Shown piece after piece: positions 45,276 through 57,888 of a stretch of 64,000 nt of DNA. The position numbers and the translations under genes are program-made. Below the pieces are notes generated by a model, which saw only the letters and a list, made by a program, of their open reading frames with translations, had not been told where the DNA came from and made no database searches. How positions within the stretch are numbered: the stretch's first letter is position 1; every line of letters begins with the position of its first letter. Where the stretch lies: the NCBI GenBank assembly GCA_003988855.1, contig QYAI01000017.1:124001-188000 (forward strand), read 5' to 3'. The stretch is from Arachnopeziza araneosa. Its lineage: Eukaryota; Ascomycota; Leotiomycetes; Helotiales; Arachnopezizaceae.

Positions 45276-48200
45276 ATGGCAGAAAATAATGACGCACACA
45301 CTGTCTCTTCAGGTATGAACTCCTAAACTCCCAAAGTGCACTTATGATGGAAGATTTCAATGTTTTAATGCTATCAACAGTAGACGCCGCCAAGAACTCT
45401 TCCGAGACCTCCCAGACCACAGAAACCAACAGCCATGCGACAGAGCAGGAAGATGGAGATCAGGCTGGTGACAGTGTGTACATTTAAAACCCCATTTTGG
45501 AGCAAGTCAAACAGGAATACATGCTGACTTTGTGGGAAGTTGTGTTCAAGCTCAATGTCAATCTGCCTCACGAACCAAAGCAAATCGAGCTTATGGTATT
45601 TACTATCTAGTATTCCTATTGTCGCATGGAAACTTACTTGATGTAGGTATCGTCCCAAGAGGCCATTCACGATATCCGCCAGTCAATAATCGAGCTTCCG
45701 GGTACTTTTCAATACTCCTGCTTTCATCTGGAGCATAAGGGAAGGCGAATCAATGATTTTGCTCAATTATCCGAGGTCGAAGGGATCACTACGGATTCCG
45801 AACTTACTTTGATCGAAGACCCATACACCGAGAAGGATGCTAGATTACATGTTGTGAGAGTGAGGGAACTCATTGGTGCTGCAGGGGACCGTACCGATAC
45901 TCTCCACGGAATTTTATCTGGGCTTTCTCTCCATGACTCAATCTTCGCAGATTTCTTGCAAAGTAATCCTGAAGCGCCCACATATAACCCGGTTGCAGAA
46001 TACGACTTTCATGCACCAGGCTCACTTTCCACCCTCCTCCCTCGAACACAAAATCCGGCACCAAAGACTGTAAAGTCGATATCCGTTTCTCCTTGGAATC
46101 CTCCACCATACCACCTCCGACAAAAGGGACACCTCATGTACCTTTTGTTGACAACTAATGAAGGGGAGCAATACCAAATTACGTCGCATGTTTCTGGATT
46201 CTATATTAATAAGTCCACAAACATCAAATTCGACCCCTTCCCCCGAGGAGCTCCGAAAGCACACTCAGCACACTCATTACTGAACTTGATCAACGATATC
46301 TCTAGCTCGTTTGACAGTTCGTTTCAGAAGCTCCAAGAGCACAACAACTCCAAGGAACCTCTCGCCTCTTTCCAAATCACGAATGCTACACCTTCGAGTC
46401 CCTGGGTCGTGCCAAGTTCCAGCTCGCCCCTGACTACACATCAGGCAGATATCACGCGGACGCAGGAGAGCTTTTTGATCTCTGGGTTAGAAAACTCGGA
46501 GACTTTACGTGATTGGAACGAGGAGTTTCAATCAACAAGAGAGTTGCCAAAAGACTCAGTACAAGACCGCGTTTTCCGTGAGCGATTAACCTCGAAGCTT
46601 TTTGCCGACTATAATGAGGCAGCAGCTAGGGGTGCAGTTTTGGTTGCAAGGGGTGAAGTAGCGCCCTTGAATCCTACTGAAGGAAGAGATGCACAAATCT
46701 TCGTGTACAACAATGTGTTTTTCTCGTTTGGGGCAGATGGCGTGGGCACATTTGCATCTGAAGGCGGTGATGAGGCTGCACGAGTAGCCACTGGCAAGGA
46801 TGTACTGGGCGTTCGAATGGTAAATCAGTTGGATATTGATGGTCTGTTTACACCTGGTACAATTGTGGTAGACTATTTGGGAAAACGAATTGTAGGTCAA
46901 AGTATTGTGCCTGGTATCTTTAAGCAACGCGAACCTGGAGAGAATCAAATTGACTATGGTGCGGTAGATGGCAAGGAAGTCATTGCATCAGATGAAAGAT
47001 TTGTCCCTGTCTTTCAAAAGCTCTCGGAAGCTTTAAAAGTTAAAAAACACACTGTCTGGGATAAATCCAATAAGAGCCATGAGCTCGAAGGCAGTGTCGA
47101 GACGAAGGGTTTGTTAGGGACCGATGGCCGGAAGTATGCTCTGGATCTCTATAGAATTACGCCCCTAGACATTTCCTGGATGGAAGAATTCGGAACTGCT
47201 ATAGGAAGCTCAGAGGATTCAAATGATGCTAGCAAGTCATCTTATCCCCATAGAATGACTGTCCTTCGACCCGAACTTGTGGACGCCTTCTGGAAGTTTA
47301 AGATGCGCGAGTGGGTGAATGGTGAACTACAGAAGAGGCGAACGACCAAATCTGACCCTGAATCTAAAAAGGGGATCACTGATGGTCAAGAAACCGAATC
47401 GAAAGATGCCAAAACCGAAGACGATTCCAACGAAGCTCTTCAAGCCAATATTGAAAAGGAGAAAATCGACATCTCCAACTTCAGCTTTGCGTTGAACCCC
47501 GATGCCTTCGGTGGCCAAGAGCCGCCATCAGATGTTGACAGAGAGTCTTTAGCCAAGGATGAGCAGGATGTTAGATCAGCTTGCGAATACCTTCGAAAGA
47601 CTGCTATTCCTGAACTTGTCAATGACCTTAAGGAGGGGGAGGTAGGATTCCCTATGGATGGCCAGTCTCTCAGCAAACTTCTCCACAAGCGGGGTATCAA
47701 CATCAGATACATTGGAAAAGTTGCAAAACTATGCGAAGGCCAAAGACTCGAATCGCTTCGTATTCTTGCGGCCCAGGAGATGGTTGCAAGGGCTTTCAAA
47801 CACGTATCTGGCAGTTATCTCAGATATTTACCTATCCCTTTGACTGCTTCTTGCGTTGCACATCTTCTTAATTGTCTGCTCGGTGCAGGCTTAAATTCAA
47901 AGCCGAAAGCAGAAGTTGACGAAAGCATGGCTGTATTATACCCAGAGGCGGACCTTGATTTCCAAAAAGTTACACCAGAGAGCTTGAGAGAAGAGATCGA
48001 ACTTCAAATCCTTCGACGCTATCAGTATACAATTGGTAAGGACTGGGTATCAAGCATCAAACAACTTCAGCTTCTCAGGGAGGTATCCCTCAAGCTTGGT
48101 CTGCAAATCGAGTTGAAAGACTATCAGTTCAACGCTCAACAGTCCGATGGTACTGATAATTCAAGTGCTACCAATGGAGTATCAAAGGAGAACGGAGTGA

Positions 48201-49312
48201 ATGGCCACTCAGCTCCTAGCAAGAAGAAGAAAAAGACTGCTCGTGACGGATCTCCATCGTCCGTTACTTCTTCCACCTCTGCCCCTCATACTTTCCACCC
48301 TGAAGACATTCTCAACATTATCCCCGTCATCAAGGAAGCTTCTCCTCGCTCCTCTCTAGCTGAAGAAGCTTTGGAGGCTGGTCGTATCTCTATCCTTCAA
48401 AATCAGAAGAAACTCGGTCAAGAACTCCTTCTAGAATCCCTTTCACTCCATGAGCAGATTTATGGCATTATTCACCCTGAAGTTGCCCGTGTCTACAACA
48501 CACTCTCGATGATCTATTATCAACTCGAAGAGAAGGAAGCTGCTGTTGAGCTCGCTCGAAAAGCAGTTATTGTTGCCGAGCGTACTCTTGGAGTTGACAA
48601 TGCCGAGACTCTACTCTCGTATCTCAACCTCGGCCTCTTTTCTCACGCAGCAGGGGAAACAAAACTAGCGCTTCAATATATTCACCACGCTCTGAATCTG
48701 TGGAAGATTATATATGGACCTGCCCATCCAGACTCAATCACAACCTTAAACAATGCAGCCGTCATGCTCCAACATTTGAAATTCTACCACAGCTCTCGTC
48801 TCTGGTTTGAGTCCTCTCTCTCCATTTGCTCATCCATATATGGGTCAGACTCAATCAACGCCGCTACCCTCCTATTTCAGCTCGCTCAAGCATTGGCTCT
48901 AGACCAGGACTCCAAGGCCGCAGTAAATAAGATGAAGGAGAGTTATAATATCTTCCTCAAAGAATTAGGTCCTAATGATAAGAATACGAAAGAGGCTGAG
49001 AGCTGGTTGACCCAACTGACTCAAAACGCGGTGTCGATTGCCAAACACGAAAAAGATAATCAAGCTCGTCGAATCCGTGCGGGAATCGTGCCCCAAACTA
49101 ACATTGGTCAAACTCTTGCTGCGAGAGATGCCAGTGCAGGTGCAGCTGGGCGTGTAGGCGAAGGAAAGAAAGCTTTAGATCAACGAAGCATTGATGAGCT
49201 GCTTCGATTTATCGAAGGCACCGACCCAACCGGCAAGACCACTCCTAAGAAGCGTCCATCGGGACGTGGGAACCCAAAACGGAGAGGTGGTGCTTCAGGC
49301 ATTGTATCATAG
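45276..49312 (+). CDS. CLU1: Clustered mitochondria protein (CLU1/TIF31)
   Basis: Exons 45276-45312, 45381-45473, 45540-45595 and 45647-49312 give 3,852 nt and 1,283 aa, the usual size. Introns are 68, 66 and 51 nt. Order of parts: an acidic lead, the N-terminal ubiquitin-like domain (VFKLNVNLPHEPKQIELMV trimmed: NVNLPHEPKQIELMVSSQE; IRQSIIELPGTFQYSCFHL), the CLU block (HGILSGLSLHDSIF; ISPW-type ISVSPWNPPP; the central CLU domain with TSKLFADYNEAAARGAVLVARG, VRMVNQLDIDGLFTPGTIVV and YALDLYRITPLD), an eIF3 p135-like part, then TPR repeats from about residue 980 (VARVYNTLSMIYYQLEEKEA; ETLLSYLNLGLFSHAAGETK). Cytosolic; needed for normal mitochondrial distribution and binds mRNAs of nuclear-encoded mitochondrial proteins; an eIF3-associated factor in yeast. 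The start of exon 3 uses donor GTGTGT, the least certain junction. Confidence 0.95.
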
Positions 49313-49818
49313 GAACTACCTGATTGGGATGATAAGGGAGGAAGCATTGGGCGGCGTACACAACTCGGATTGTACAGATAGAGCTGTTGCATTCTGTTCG
49401 ACATGTTGAGGCATCAACTCGTGCTTATGTTTGACTTTATACACTTTATTACTCTACTTGGTGTATATTATGGCTGGCTGCCAAAAGTGGCTGGTTAGCT
49501 CTTTCCGCTCCTGCAGCTGGATTTGTATTTTAGACAAAGGCGTACAAGCGCGATACATCATTGTATTTGATGAATGAAGAACATCTCCTCCCTCAACTTT
49601 CTGCTCCTGCTTATGGGTTGCGTCGCTGCGCTGGTCCTCCGGAGACCACTTCCGTGAAGGCCGTCCTCTTCTTCGCCACCAAAGTTGATTGATCCGTCTG
49701 TCTTCATTCTCCACTTGACTTCAATATTCCCGCGCATCCAAAAGGATTGCCGCAACCGTAGGTAGCTCTCTACTCCTTCATCCGAAATCTCAATCATTCT
49801 TTCGCCTCCTCATCCTAC
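49313..49818. other. Intergenic between convergent genes
   Basis: About 500 bp. Minus-strand frames of 60-86 codons overlap one another here and have no family resemblance. Confidence 0.4.
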
Positions 49819-50337
49819 TCAATCCAGCACCAACACCTGCCCTAAGATCACCACCCCAATCCCAATCCACCCCCAAATTCCCATCGCACTCCTTTCGTGT
49901 CCCGCCGAATTCAGTCCAATCCCCCCTCCGCTCCCACCCTTCCCACCCTTCCCACTGTCGCTCACCTCTTCCTCCGTACTCTTGCAACTAACTCCCACCG
50001 TGCCCCAGCTCTCGGACGCAGATGTGTTGACCACATCTCTGATCACAATTCCCTCTACGCATTGCTGGAACACATCCTCAACCGTCTCTATCCCGACCGT
50101 CTTGTTCCCCGCAACAAAACACCACTGCGTGCAAAAATCCACGTCCATGGCCCCCCCTCCATCCGCTGCGCAACAGGGTGAGAAAGAGAGCGGCACGGGG
50201 TAGTTGAATGCGCAGATGTTTGGTGGTGTGGAGACGCTGCTAGATGTGTTGTTGAGGGAGATGTAGGAGAAGGGATCGTCGCTAATCCGACAGGGCGTGA
50301 GAGGAGAGGAGGTAGCTCCTCCTTCTGGGAGAGACAT
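49819..50337 (-). CDS. Cysteine-rich protein with C-terminal membrane anchor
   Basis: A single frame of 172 aa. Residues 1-115 contain about nine cysteines (PCRIS, NICAFNYP, FSPCCAAD, DFCTQWCFVAG, FQQCVEG, GVSCKS) with a typical fungal surface-protein spacing; a Ser/Gly-rich stalk (SGKGGKGGSGGG) follows, then a C-terminal hydrophobic helix GIWGWIGIGVVILGQVLVLD that could be a transmembrane segment or a GPI signal. There is no obvious N-terminal signal peptide, which is odd for such a layout; either the protein is tail-anchored or a first exon has been missed. Upstream is about 960 bp of untranslated-looking DNA. I do not recognise the family. Probably at the cell surface or endomembranes. Confidence 0.65.
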   Translation of the reverse strand: MSLPEGGATSSPLTPCRISDDPFSYISLNNTSSSVSTPPNICAFNYPVPLSFSPCCAADGGGAMDVDFCTQWCFVAGNKTVGIETVEDVFQQCVEGIVIRDVVNTSASESWGTVGVSCKSTEEEVSDSGKGGKGGSGGGIGLNSAGHERSAMGIWGWIGIGVVILGQVLVLD

Positions 50338-51298
50338 TGTTCTTCGTTCCTTCCCCGCTCTCTTTCCCTTTTTCCTCTGTTCTTGTTCGTGACGCTGGAC
50401 TTGAAGTTCAATATCTTGACTTATGCTTGCGTCGGGTCACGGTTGGGAGGGGAGGAGGTTAAGCGAATTCTCAAGATGCAAGATAGAAGAGGTAAGAAAA
50501 TCATCAATCAACACGCAATTTCCTCATCTTAAAATTAGAGTGGGAATCAAGTAAGGAGGAAAAGCGGGCTGGGAAGGGATTGATTTTGAGAGGACATGAC
50601 ACTCCCGCGCTCCGCATCGAGAGGATGATGAAACTCGAGATCCCGCGTCGCGAACTGTCAAAGAGGTTCAAGCGCATTTACCCGTTGTCTCATGTGCCAT
50701 AAATCTGTACTTCAGACCAGACTGAGGGTTTCAAACACGCTATTGTAAAGGAATTCTGTCATAGACTCGGATAATTCGTTGCGACTTACTGGCACGTTAT
50801 TTATGCGTTGGCTTAGGTGTAGGATAATAGCCAGGCGAACTGAGTGGTTCGGGCTGACTTCATGCCCCAGAATAATTCTCAACACCCCGAATGTACATCG
50901 GTTGAAATAAGCTGTATTGCGAAGTACAACTATGCCGAGCTAGCTAATTGGAGCCGATTTGCCCATATCGAATCCAGGAGCGAATACCAAGCAATTGAGG
51001 TGTGCGAGAGAACTAGAACTACAATTGGCCCTCTCTGAGCCACCTCACAGCCAGAAAATCATGCAGTCCCAAAATCGAATCAGGGACACCAAACGCAACG
51101 AACAAATTTACCAGAAAACCAACGATCACAATGAATAATGCCGCGCTATGCTCAAAAAGAAGGACAGGTGCCTCCAGGAGATCGTGTCGTTAAAAGCACC
51201 TAGACGATTTAGGAGCGGTAACCTTAATGTTACCGACGAACGCTCACGATCAAGTTACTCTAATACAAGTACGTAGTGTAGTTAGCGCCACCTAGAAA
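50338..51298. other. Intergenic, nothing identified
   Basis: Upstream of the Cys-rich protein and downstream of the forkhead gene. Only one 64-codon frame (50844-51038), not supported. Confidence 0.4.
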
Positions 51299-53399
51299 TT
51301 AGGACCGAGCAGCACCGCTAGCAATAGCATTTGCAGGAGGTGGCGCATGAAACGATCCAATGCTTTGAAATCCTCTAAACAATTATTAGCTGAATTCATT
51401 TTCTGTAGGAGCAAGAATACCTTGTGAGGTCGATTCCTTGATCCTCTTCTTCATCTTCTTCCTCAACCGTACCCTTCACTGAAGCCCCATTACGGGTAGG
51501 GCTTCTACTTGGAGCCGGGCTACTACTAGGTGGACCTCTAGCACTTCCCTTAACTGGACTACTATCAAATGGAACAGCCTTCATTGGAGTGTTTCCAATA
51601 TCAGCATATTTCCAGAAAGGAGCAGGAGAGCTTGTTGGCATGTGTTGACTCGGTCTCTGTGCTGTGCTAGGAGGTGCAAGTCTCGGGTGAACGCGGTGAG
51701 GAGCGGGAGTAACAAAGTTACTGCCTTCTTGATCTTGCATGTAGGATGAAGAAAGGACGGGCGGCGAGTTAGGTACATTATCGGAGAGCCCCATAGTATT
51801 AGCGGCAGAGCGACGATGGCGTGGAAGGGGTGAGCCATCACCAGGGAGGTTGTCGTTGCCTTCAGAGTTTTTTGCAACCTGATCGGGGGTGAATTGGGCA
51901 GCATTGGATGCGTATGATGCAGGTGGAGGTGAGCCAGATCTTGGGGACCTCTTACGGCGGGTTGCAGAGCTGTTCAGATTTCCGCGAGAAAGTCGGTTGA
52001 GCACACCAGGTGATCCAGGGGAGCCTCGATGGCCACCTCGTCCACCTCGAACAGCTTGTCTTGCCATCTCATCACGATGGTCGTCCTTGATATGCCACTT
52101 CATACCTTTACCTGGTTCATTGGTTTCTCTAGCAACCTTCTCAAATGCCTTGTTTAGAGAAAGATTGTGGCGGATCGAGTTCTAAATACAAGTTAGGAAG
52201 AGGCTTGAAGACTTTCAAGGCTGCACTTACCTGCCATCCACCACCAAGTTGATGCCGATAATATGCGTATTTCTCAGTGATGAAAGTATAAATACCATTT
52301 AGAGTCAACTTCTCATCATCGGTATCAAGGATGGCTTGACTAATGAGTTGAGAATAACTATAACTTGGCTTGATATGTTGATTTGAATCAAGACTAAGGT
52401 CAACATCATCGGAATTCATAAGCATGGTTCCACCTGCATAACCAGGAGATTTTCCAGCCGGGTATGGACCCTTGGATCTTGCACTAAGTGGTGTACCTGG
52501 ACGGCGATAGTCAGGGGGAGCAGGAGCAATAGGTAGGGAGCCATTCGAACCATTTTGACCACGAGCTTGTATCATAGGAGCAGGTTCCTCTTCCTCTTCC
52601 TTGTCCGTTCCATCATCCGGTGCAATAAGATTTGCTCTTCTCAAGTAGAATTTATGGATTTTGAGAGTTCTGTCCTCCTGGGGAAGAACAAACATCATCT
52701 CTACGCCAGCAATCTCGACAACCTCACCACTAACCAAACCTCTGCTCTCTCCACGGCGGAGGGGCTTGTTATCAATCTTAATGCCGTTGCGACCTAGAAC
52801 ACTAATCACCCAACGCTCATTATCAGAATCGAAAGATATCTCAGCATGTGCTCTGGAAACCATCTTGCTTGGACCGAGGTCGACATGAACAGTACTTGGA
52901 TCCTCATTTGCCAAATCCTCAATACCATTAACTTGTTCGATAGGCGCTGGAGCAACGTAGCCATCAGGGGGTCTTCCGATATTATTCTTAAGCCTCTTGA
53001 TGTAGAAAGTCCAGTCCTTTCCGGCCAATTTAGCATATGCCTGGACACCTTGCTTGCTATGTTTCTCGTGTAGTAGATTGGCATTGTCTTTAGTAGCTTG
53101 AACAAACTCCTCGGGGATTTTGAGTGTTGGAACAACTATGGCGATGAGCTCTTCATCGTTATATGCGACACCAGACCTATCTCTAGGAAGTTTAACGGGT
53201 TCGGGTTCGGGCTCTGGCTCTTCGACCCGATCATCGGTCTGTTGTAACCAATATCATCAGTGACAACCCGTAATGCGCATGAGTCGCAGCTTACCTTCTT
53301 TCTTCTCTTTGCAGGGCGCGAGGGTGAAGAGTCAGGGATATCAACATCTTTGACAGTCTCTCGCCGAACCCGCTGAGGGCGTTTCGACGAGGGAGGCAT
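51299..53399 (-). CDS. FHA and forkhead transcription factor (Fkh1/Fkh2-like)
   Basis: Four exons, 53399-53295, 53238-52231, 52181-51421 and 51374-51299 (introns 56, 49 and 46 nt), give 1,950 nt and 649 aa. Exon 1 is a basic lead (RPAKRRKK, an NLS). The FHA domain spans about 105-215, with the phosphopeptide-binding SRAHAEI at about 163-169 and NGIKIDNKPL. The forkhead domain begins HIKPSYSYSQLISQAI (about 323-338) and continues over the intron as GGGWQ|NSIRHNLSLNKAF, GMKWHI, the DNA-recognition helix. The rest is Ser/Pro-rich with SP/TP sites (RSPRSGSPPP, PFDSSPVKG), an acidic VEEEDEEEDQGIDL and the end GFQSIGSFHAPP. Yeast relatives drive G2/M genes under CDK control; the TP/SP-rich tail fits. 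The final exon was missed by simple translation, which stops four codons past a cryptic read-through. Confidence 0.94.
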
Positions 53400-56300
53400 G
53401 GTATCTATACCACTCCGCCTCGGTGCAAGTATTGAGGTATCGAGAGCAATTGAGGGTATACTTTGTTTACCTTGGAGAGGTTAGCGCATTGTATAAGAAG
53501 TTCCGTGTGTCATGTAATTAAGAAAGATGTCCTCTTTGCTGCAGAATCTGTTCTACGAACCTTGGGGATTGAGAGAACCACGCGGGTTTATGTAGTCCCA
53601 GGAATCAGGGACATTCGAATGCGTGTTTTATCCTGGGTAGTTGCAGACTCCCTTGATTGCTGTGGAGGTCGTGGTCGTATCGCGATTGCTACTTGTCACG
53701 CGCGGTCGCGTCGTTGAATCAAGACAATAAACGAGGCTGCCAAAGATTCATCGAGTGATTGCGATGGATTGCCCCGACTTCGCACAAGGACGAGTGAATT
53801 GAGGGGCGGGCGAAACAACTTGAATTGTCTGGATGGTGGGATCTCCGAGGGTTATGGGGTTGGGTGAGGTTGAAATTTCGAGCCTCGCACACTGTGAAAT
53901 TGGCCAGCTGATTCGCTACCCGCGAAGAACGTCAATAGTGAAGTTAGTCAAGAAACTTCGCGCTGCGCCAACTCCATTTCAACGTCATGCGACGTGCTAC
54001 GGGAAGTTCTATAGCAAGAGCGAAACTTTGATTCGTTACTGCAATAATGCTTTTCTGGTCTTGTTTACATCATGGGTAAACATGTCAGAAAAGAACGACT
54101 TCACGTCCGGCGCGCTCCACGCCGCCTCTATCAAAACCCTTCATCTCGAGCCTCTTTGCCGAGCACGTCGACCGCACGTGACGAGTGGCTACCTCACTAC
54201 CTAACCTACTTAAGTAAGGGACATCTATCTTCATTGTAGCTGAGAGAGAGGGATGGGGATCATGAGGGACAAAAGTATGGAATTAGTCGATTCGACATCC
54301 ATAGTGTCCGTTGTCTAATAGCGCTGAATGAAAGGACTGGTCTTCTTAGGCCTTGCTTAGCTCCATGACTACCAGAACGAAGCGCCTGATGGAGCATCTA
54401 GTCTTCTACTTGGATTTTCCCTTTAATATTTTCTCTCTCATTCGGTTCCTCTCTGGCGCCACCCTAAAATGATACAAAATGTGGAATGCAGCACTCTGGT
54501 AGGCACCTGGTCACGACCAGCAGCACGTGAGGAGCCATCATGGCAACCCGAACATCTCCTGAAATAACTTACTGTAAGTTCCACGGTACCGTCGTATTCA
54601 AAGCCTCCAAGGATCAGCCCCCGCGTTTCCCCCACGCACTTTGACAAGACGACCAAGCACATCATGGTACGAGTTTCGCGGCAAAAGAGCGGTAACTCCC
54701 AGACCTGGTCAAAATACCGGTAAAGTGATTCAAGGGAGGAGGGTTGTCGATCGGATGGCTCCGAAACGAATCTTCCGGTCCGCGCTGTCCTGGATCAAGC
54801 AGAGTTTGTAGCTGGGACGAGTTCCGATTGATGATACTGTACTGGCGGATCATGATTGCGCATGCTCAAAGCGGCCCAATCAGAACTGGATTTTCAACGG
54901 CTGCCTTGAGCAGCGACAAAAGACTTGAATGCGCAGGGTAGGATCGGTTCTCTCGGCACTTTGACCGCAAATGTTGTGGAACATGCTTCGAGAACTTTCT
55001 TGAGAGCGTCTGTCTTGCTTTGCCAGAACAGTACAAAGATCCTCTTCAGTCTAGCGTCAAACAAGGTCAATGATTTGCCGCCACTCCCAGGAACAGTTGC
55101 CGCACCTTTAATCAAAGTGTGGCAGACCCCGAAGTAAACCTCCGAGTTGAAAAGAGGCAATGCACCCCACGGCGGGGTGGGGAGTCAGATATGGCTCTGG
55201 GTCCCCTCGAATCTTCCTGCCAATCCGCACCTCCCGGACTAAGTTCTTGCATTTGCAGGAGCCTTTTCAGAAATCCCAAAGCTGAGGAAGCATGAGAAAT
55301 CCCTCGGGTAACCCCTCATGTGGACGTTTCCATCCGCAGCTTTGTTCAGTGCTCGGTTTACTAAAAAGAGCGAGTCCGCCACCCGGCCCGATCATCTTGC
55401 TCAGCTCAACCGAGAAGGCGAACTAGAATCGGCATGTTGGAAAGTCGGCCCACGACTGACTCCGGCTTGGAAAATACCGCAGGGAACTCGTGATTCAGTG
55501 AAACCCACAGGAGCGTTCTGCGGTTCGCGTGACCAAAGAAACCAAAGTGACTGGCTGGTACAGTCCAGGTACTTGGTACCTTGTTGAGAATCGCATCCGG
55601 CATGCAGCGTAGCGGACGTCCGATCTGACCCTCCTGCCGACCAGCCATCTCAGTCAGAACAAAACCGTATGCGTAGTTCGGTTCCGAGAGTACGTAAACG
55701 TACTGGATCTGCCGGAGGACTGGAAGTTGATGTGAGCCAAGGGCATGCTCTGATGGGTTGCCGCCGGGTCTTCGCTTCCAGCCTAGGTTATCATCATGTG
55801 CGCCGGATGCAACGTCCCGACCTGGGTGAGAAATGATTACAGCTGAACCGGTAAAGCTTCCCATCAAAGACGTTGTGATTTCCAAACTTCTCAGCAAAGT
55901 TGGGTTGAGGTTTGTGTGAGCTGCTCTGCCGGTTGATCACCAGGGCTAGCAGGAAAAGGGATAGAAACGTTACACAGATCTCCCTGAAGACTTTAAATCA
56001 ACTCCCTTTCCCCATTGATCGGATGAAAAGTGCGGCTGCTCGCCTTGAACCTTCCTGCAAAGTCCCAATTGACAGTTACACGCAATGATAGCGGTCGGCC
56101 GGCAGTCTATTGACTGCTAGGGGTTGGCCTGAACGGTCGAAGTGTAAAATGTCTGGGTTCAAGAGTGGAATGCAACACTCCGGTCCCAGTCTTTCGATCA
56201 GGAGGGCTGCTCCCTCTTGATGAGAAAAGCAAGCTACTCCCCATCCTAGACGCAAAACGTGGCTTCGGCCGTTCTACAAAACGGATGTTTTTTGGTACAG

Positions 56301-57888
56301 TCCTAGCACAGCCCAGACTTGCATCGAAATATCGCGTGGCCTCGGATGGTCCTGGCGCAATGGGGCTGGCGCTGCCCTGGCATGCTGCACCGATCGCTGC
56401 AGACTCACTATCGCCCTCGGACTGGATTGGCTCCCTCCGTCCCGACAAACTCGATATCTGATAATTACAGGTCCCAGGAAACCGTTAGTCCTGTTGGGTA
56501 AACGCAATACGGGTTGCAGGTCAGTGGCCACACGCTCTGTCATGACATGGCGCTTGAAGGAAGGAGGCCCTGTTGATAGCTGCTTTCTCTTGCTCCAATG
56601 CGCAGCTCCAACGACACTTCTCGGCTTGACAGAGTGAGCATTCTCGGGATGTGGGACTCTCAGAGGACTAGCCAGCTCGGCGCAGGCCGTAACCGGATAA
56701 ACTGAAGAGTTGACCTTGACCCTCGACCAGTCTCTGAGCGGTCAGGAGGGAGGAATTCCGTGGTAATACCAAACCTTGCTGGCCAAGGTCAACCCCGTTG
56801 ACCACACCGATGGTTTGTTCGAGTGCCGCTCCGCAGGACCCAGCTCTTCATGCTGGCCGCAAGTGCATCCATGTGCCGCTAGAGCGCAACATGTGGTCGG
56901 CTAGGATACCTGCCCATCTCTTCCTGTCGATGATATGAGAGCTCAAAACAAAGAGCAAGTATTAGGCTATGATAGACCGGGGTGGCTCGGGCAACGAGTG
57001 TAACTCCCATGCGGTTGCGTACCTACCGACGGGCGTACAGGGATCGATCGCGGCTTGTGGTGGAGAGAATCATGTCCTGACGTGAAAAGCTTTTTCATCC
57101 TCATGTTGTCGCTGCCGCTGCTGTGTCATGTACCCAAGTACCTTGCCGTCTCTTGGACCGAGAGCGTCGGCCTCTCAGCGACATGAAGGGAGACTAGGAG
57201 CTTGAGCCCCCACCACGAACATCCTCGTCCACTTCGAAAAGGGACACAAAGTCCTGATTCCCTTGTGCGTGTCGGTGTCGGTGTCGCCTTATCGGGATCT
57301 TCCTGGAAATGACATATGCTCGTTAGCATGTTGCCATCCGCCCTTTGCGGCTTACCTATGGCCATATAAAAAGTCGTTGCTTGGCCTGGTTTCTTGCCGG
57401 ACGCTGTTCCTCCCTCCCTCCCCTATCAAGACTGGAGGTTGATCAACCTTCCCGACTGAGATCTTGCACCACCCCACGTTGATTGCAGCTGCCTTCCTTT
57501 TGTTTACATGTGTTCTGCGCTGTTCGAGATATTCGTTGTTTCCCCGGACACGTCGACTCGGTTCACTGGGTTGTAGCTCAGCTCACCTCGAAACTCAAAA
57601 CTTCCATCCATTGCTCGCCTTAGGCGCCAATTGCATCACCTGCACTCCTCTATACCTTCCTTCCCCTGCTATAACCCTCGGGGAGCCCGCAAACGAAACG
57701 TCCTTGTTCTTCAACCTCGCCTAATTATCTCAGACGGCCTCCTTCCGCTTCGAACCAATACAACGTCAAACTCGAGAAGTCTCTCTCCACATCCTCTTGA
57801 CCAAGCGCACCTACTGTACGCTCTTGTCTTCACTTCATTTGCCACTATCCGAGTTCTTCATCCTCAAAATCCTAACCCATCATTCGCA
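53400..57888. other. 4.5-kb gap without a supported gene
   Basis: Separates the divergent forkhead and aminotransferase genes. Many overlapping frames of 60-160 codons exist on both strands at 54.4-57.4 kb, none resembling a family or splicing to a neighbour. GTGGAATGCARCACTCYGGT occurs twice (54482 and 56165), the only internal repeat I noticed. The last 400 bp is probably the CT-rich leader of the aminotransferase mRNA and contains an upstream frame of 86 codons (57464-57724). Confidence 0.45.

Noticed and set aside
51396..51420. Stop of the forkhead gene after RYSCSYRK
   Set aside because: A 46-nt intron at 51420-51375 gives the conserved end GFQSIGSFHAPP and a total length divisible by three.
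57464..57724. 86-codon frame with a hydrophobic start
   Set aside because: Lies in the probable leader of the aminotransferase mRNA, without homology; kept only as a possible upstream frame.
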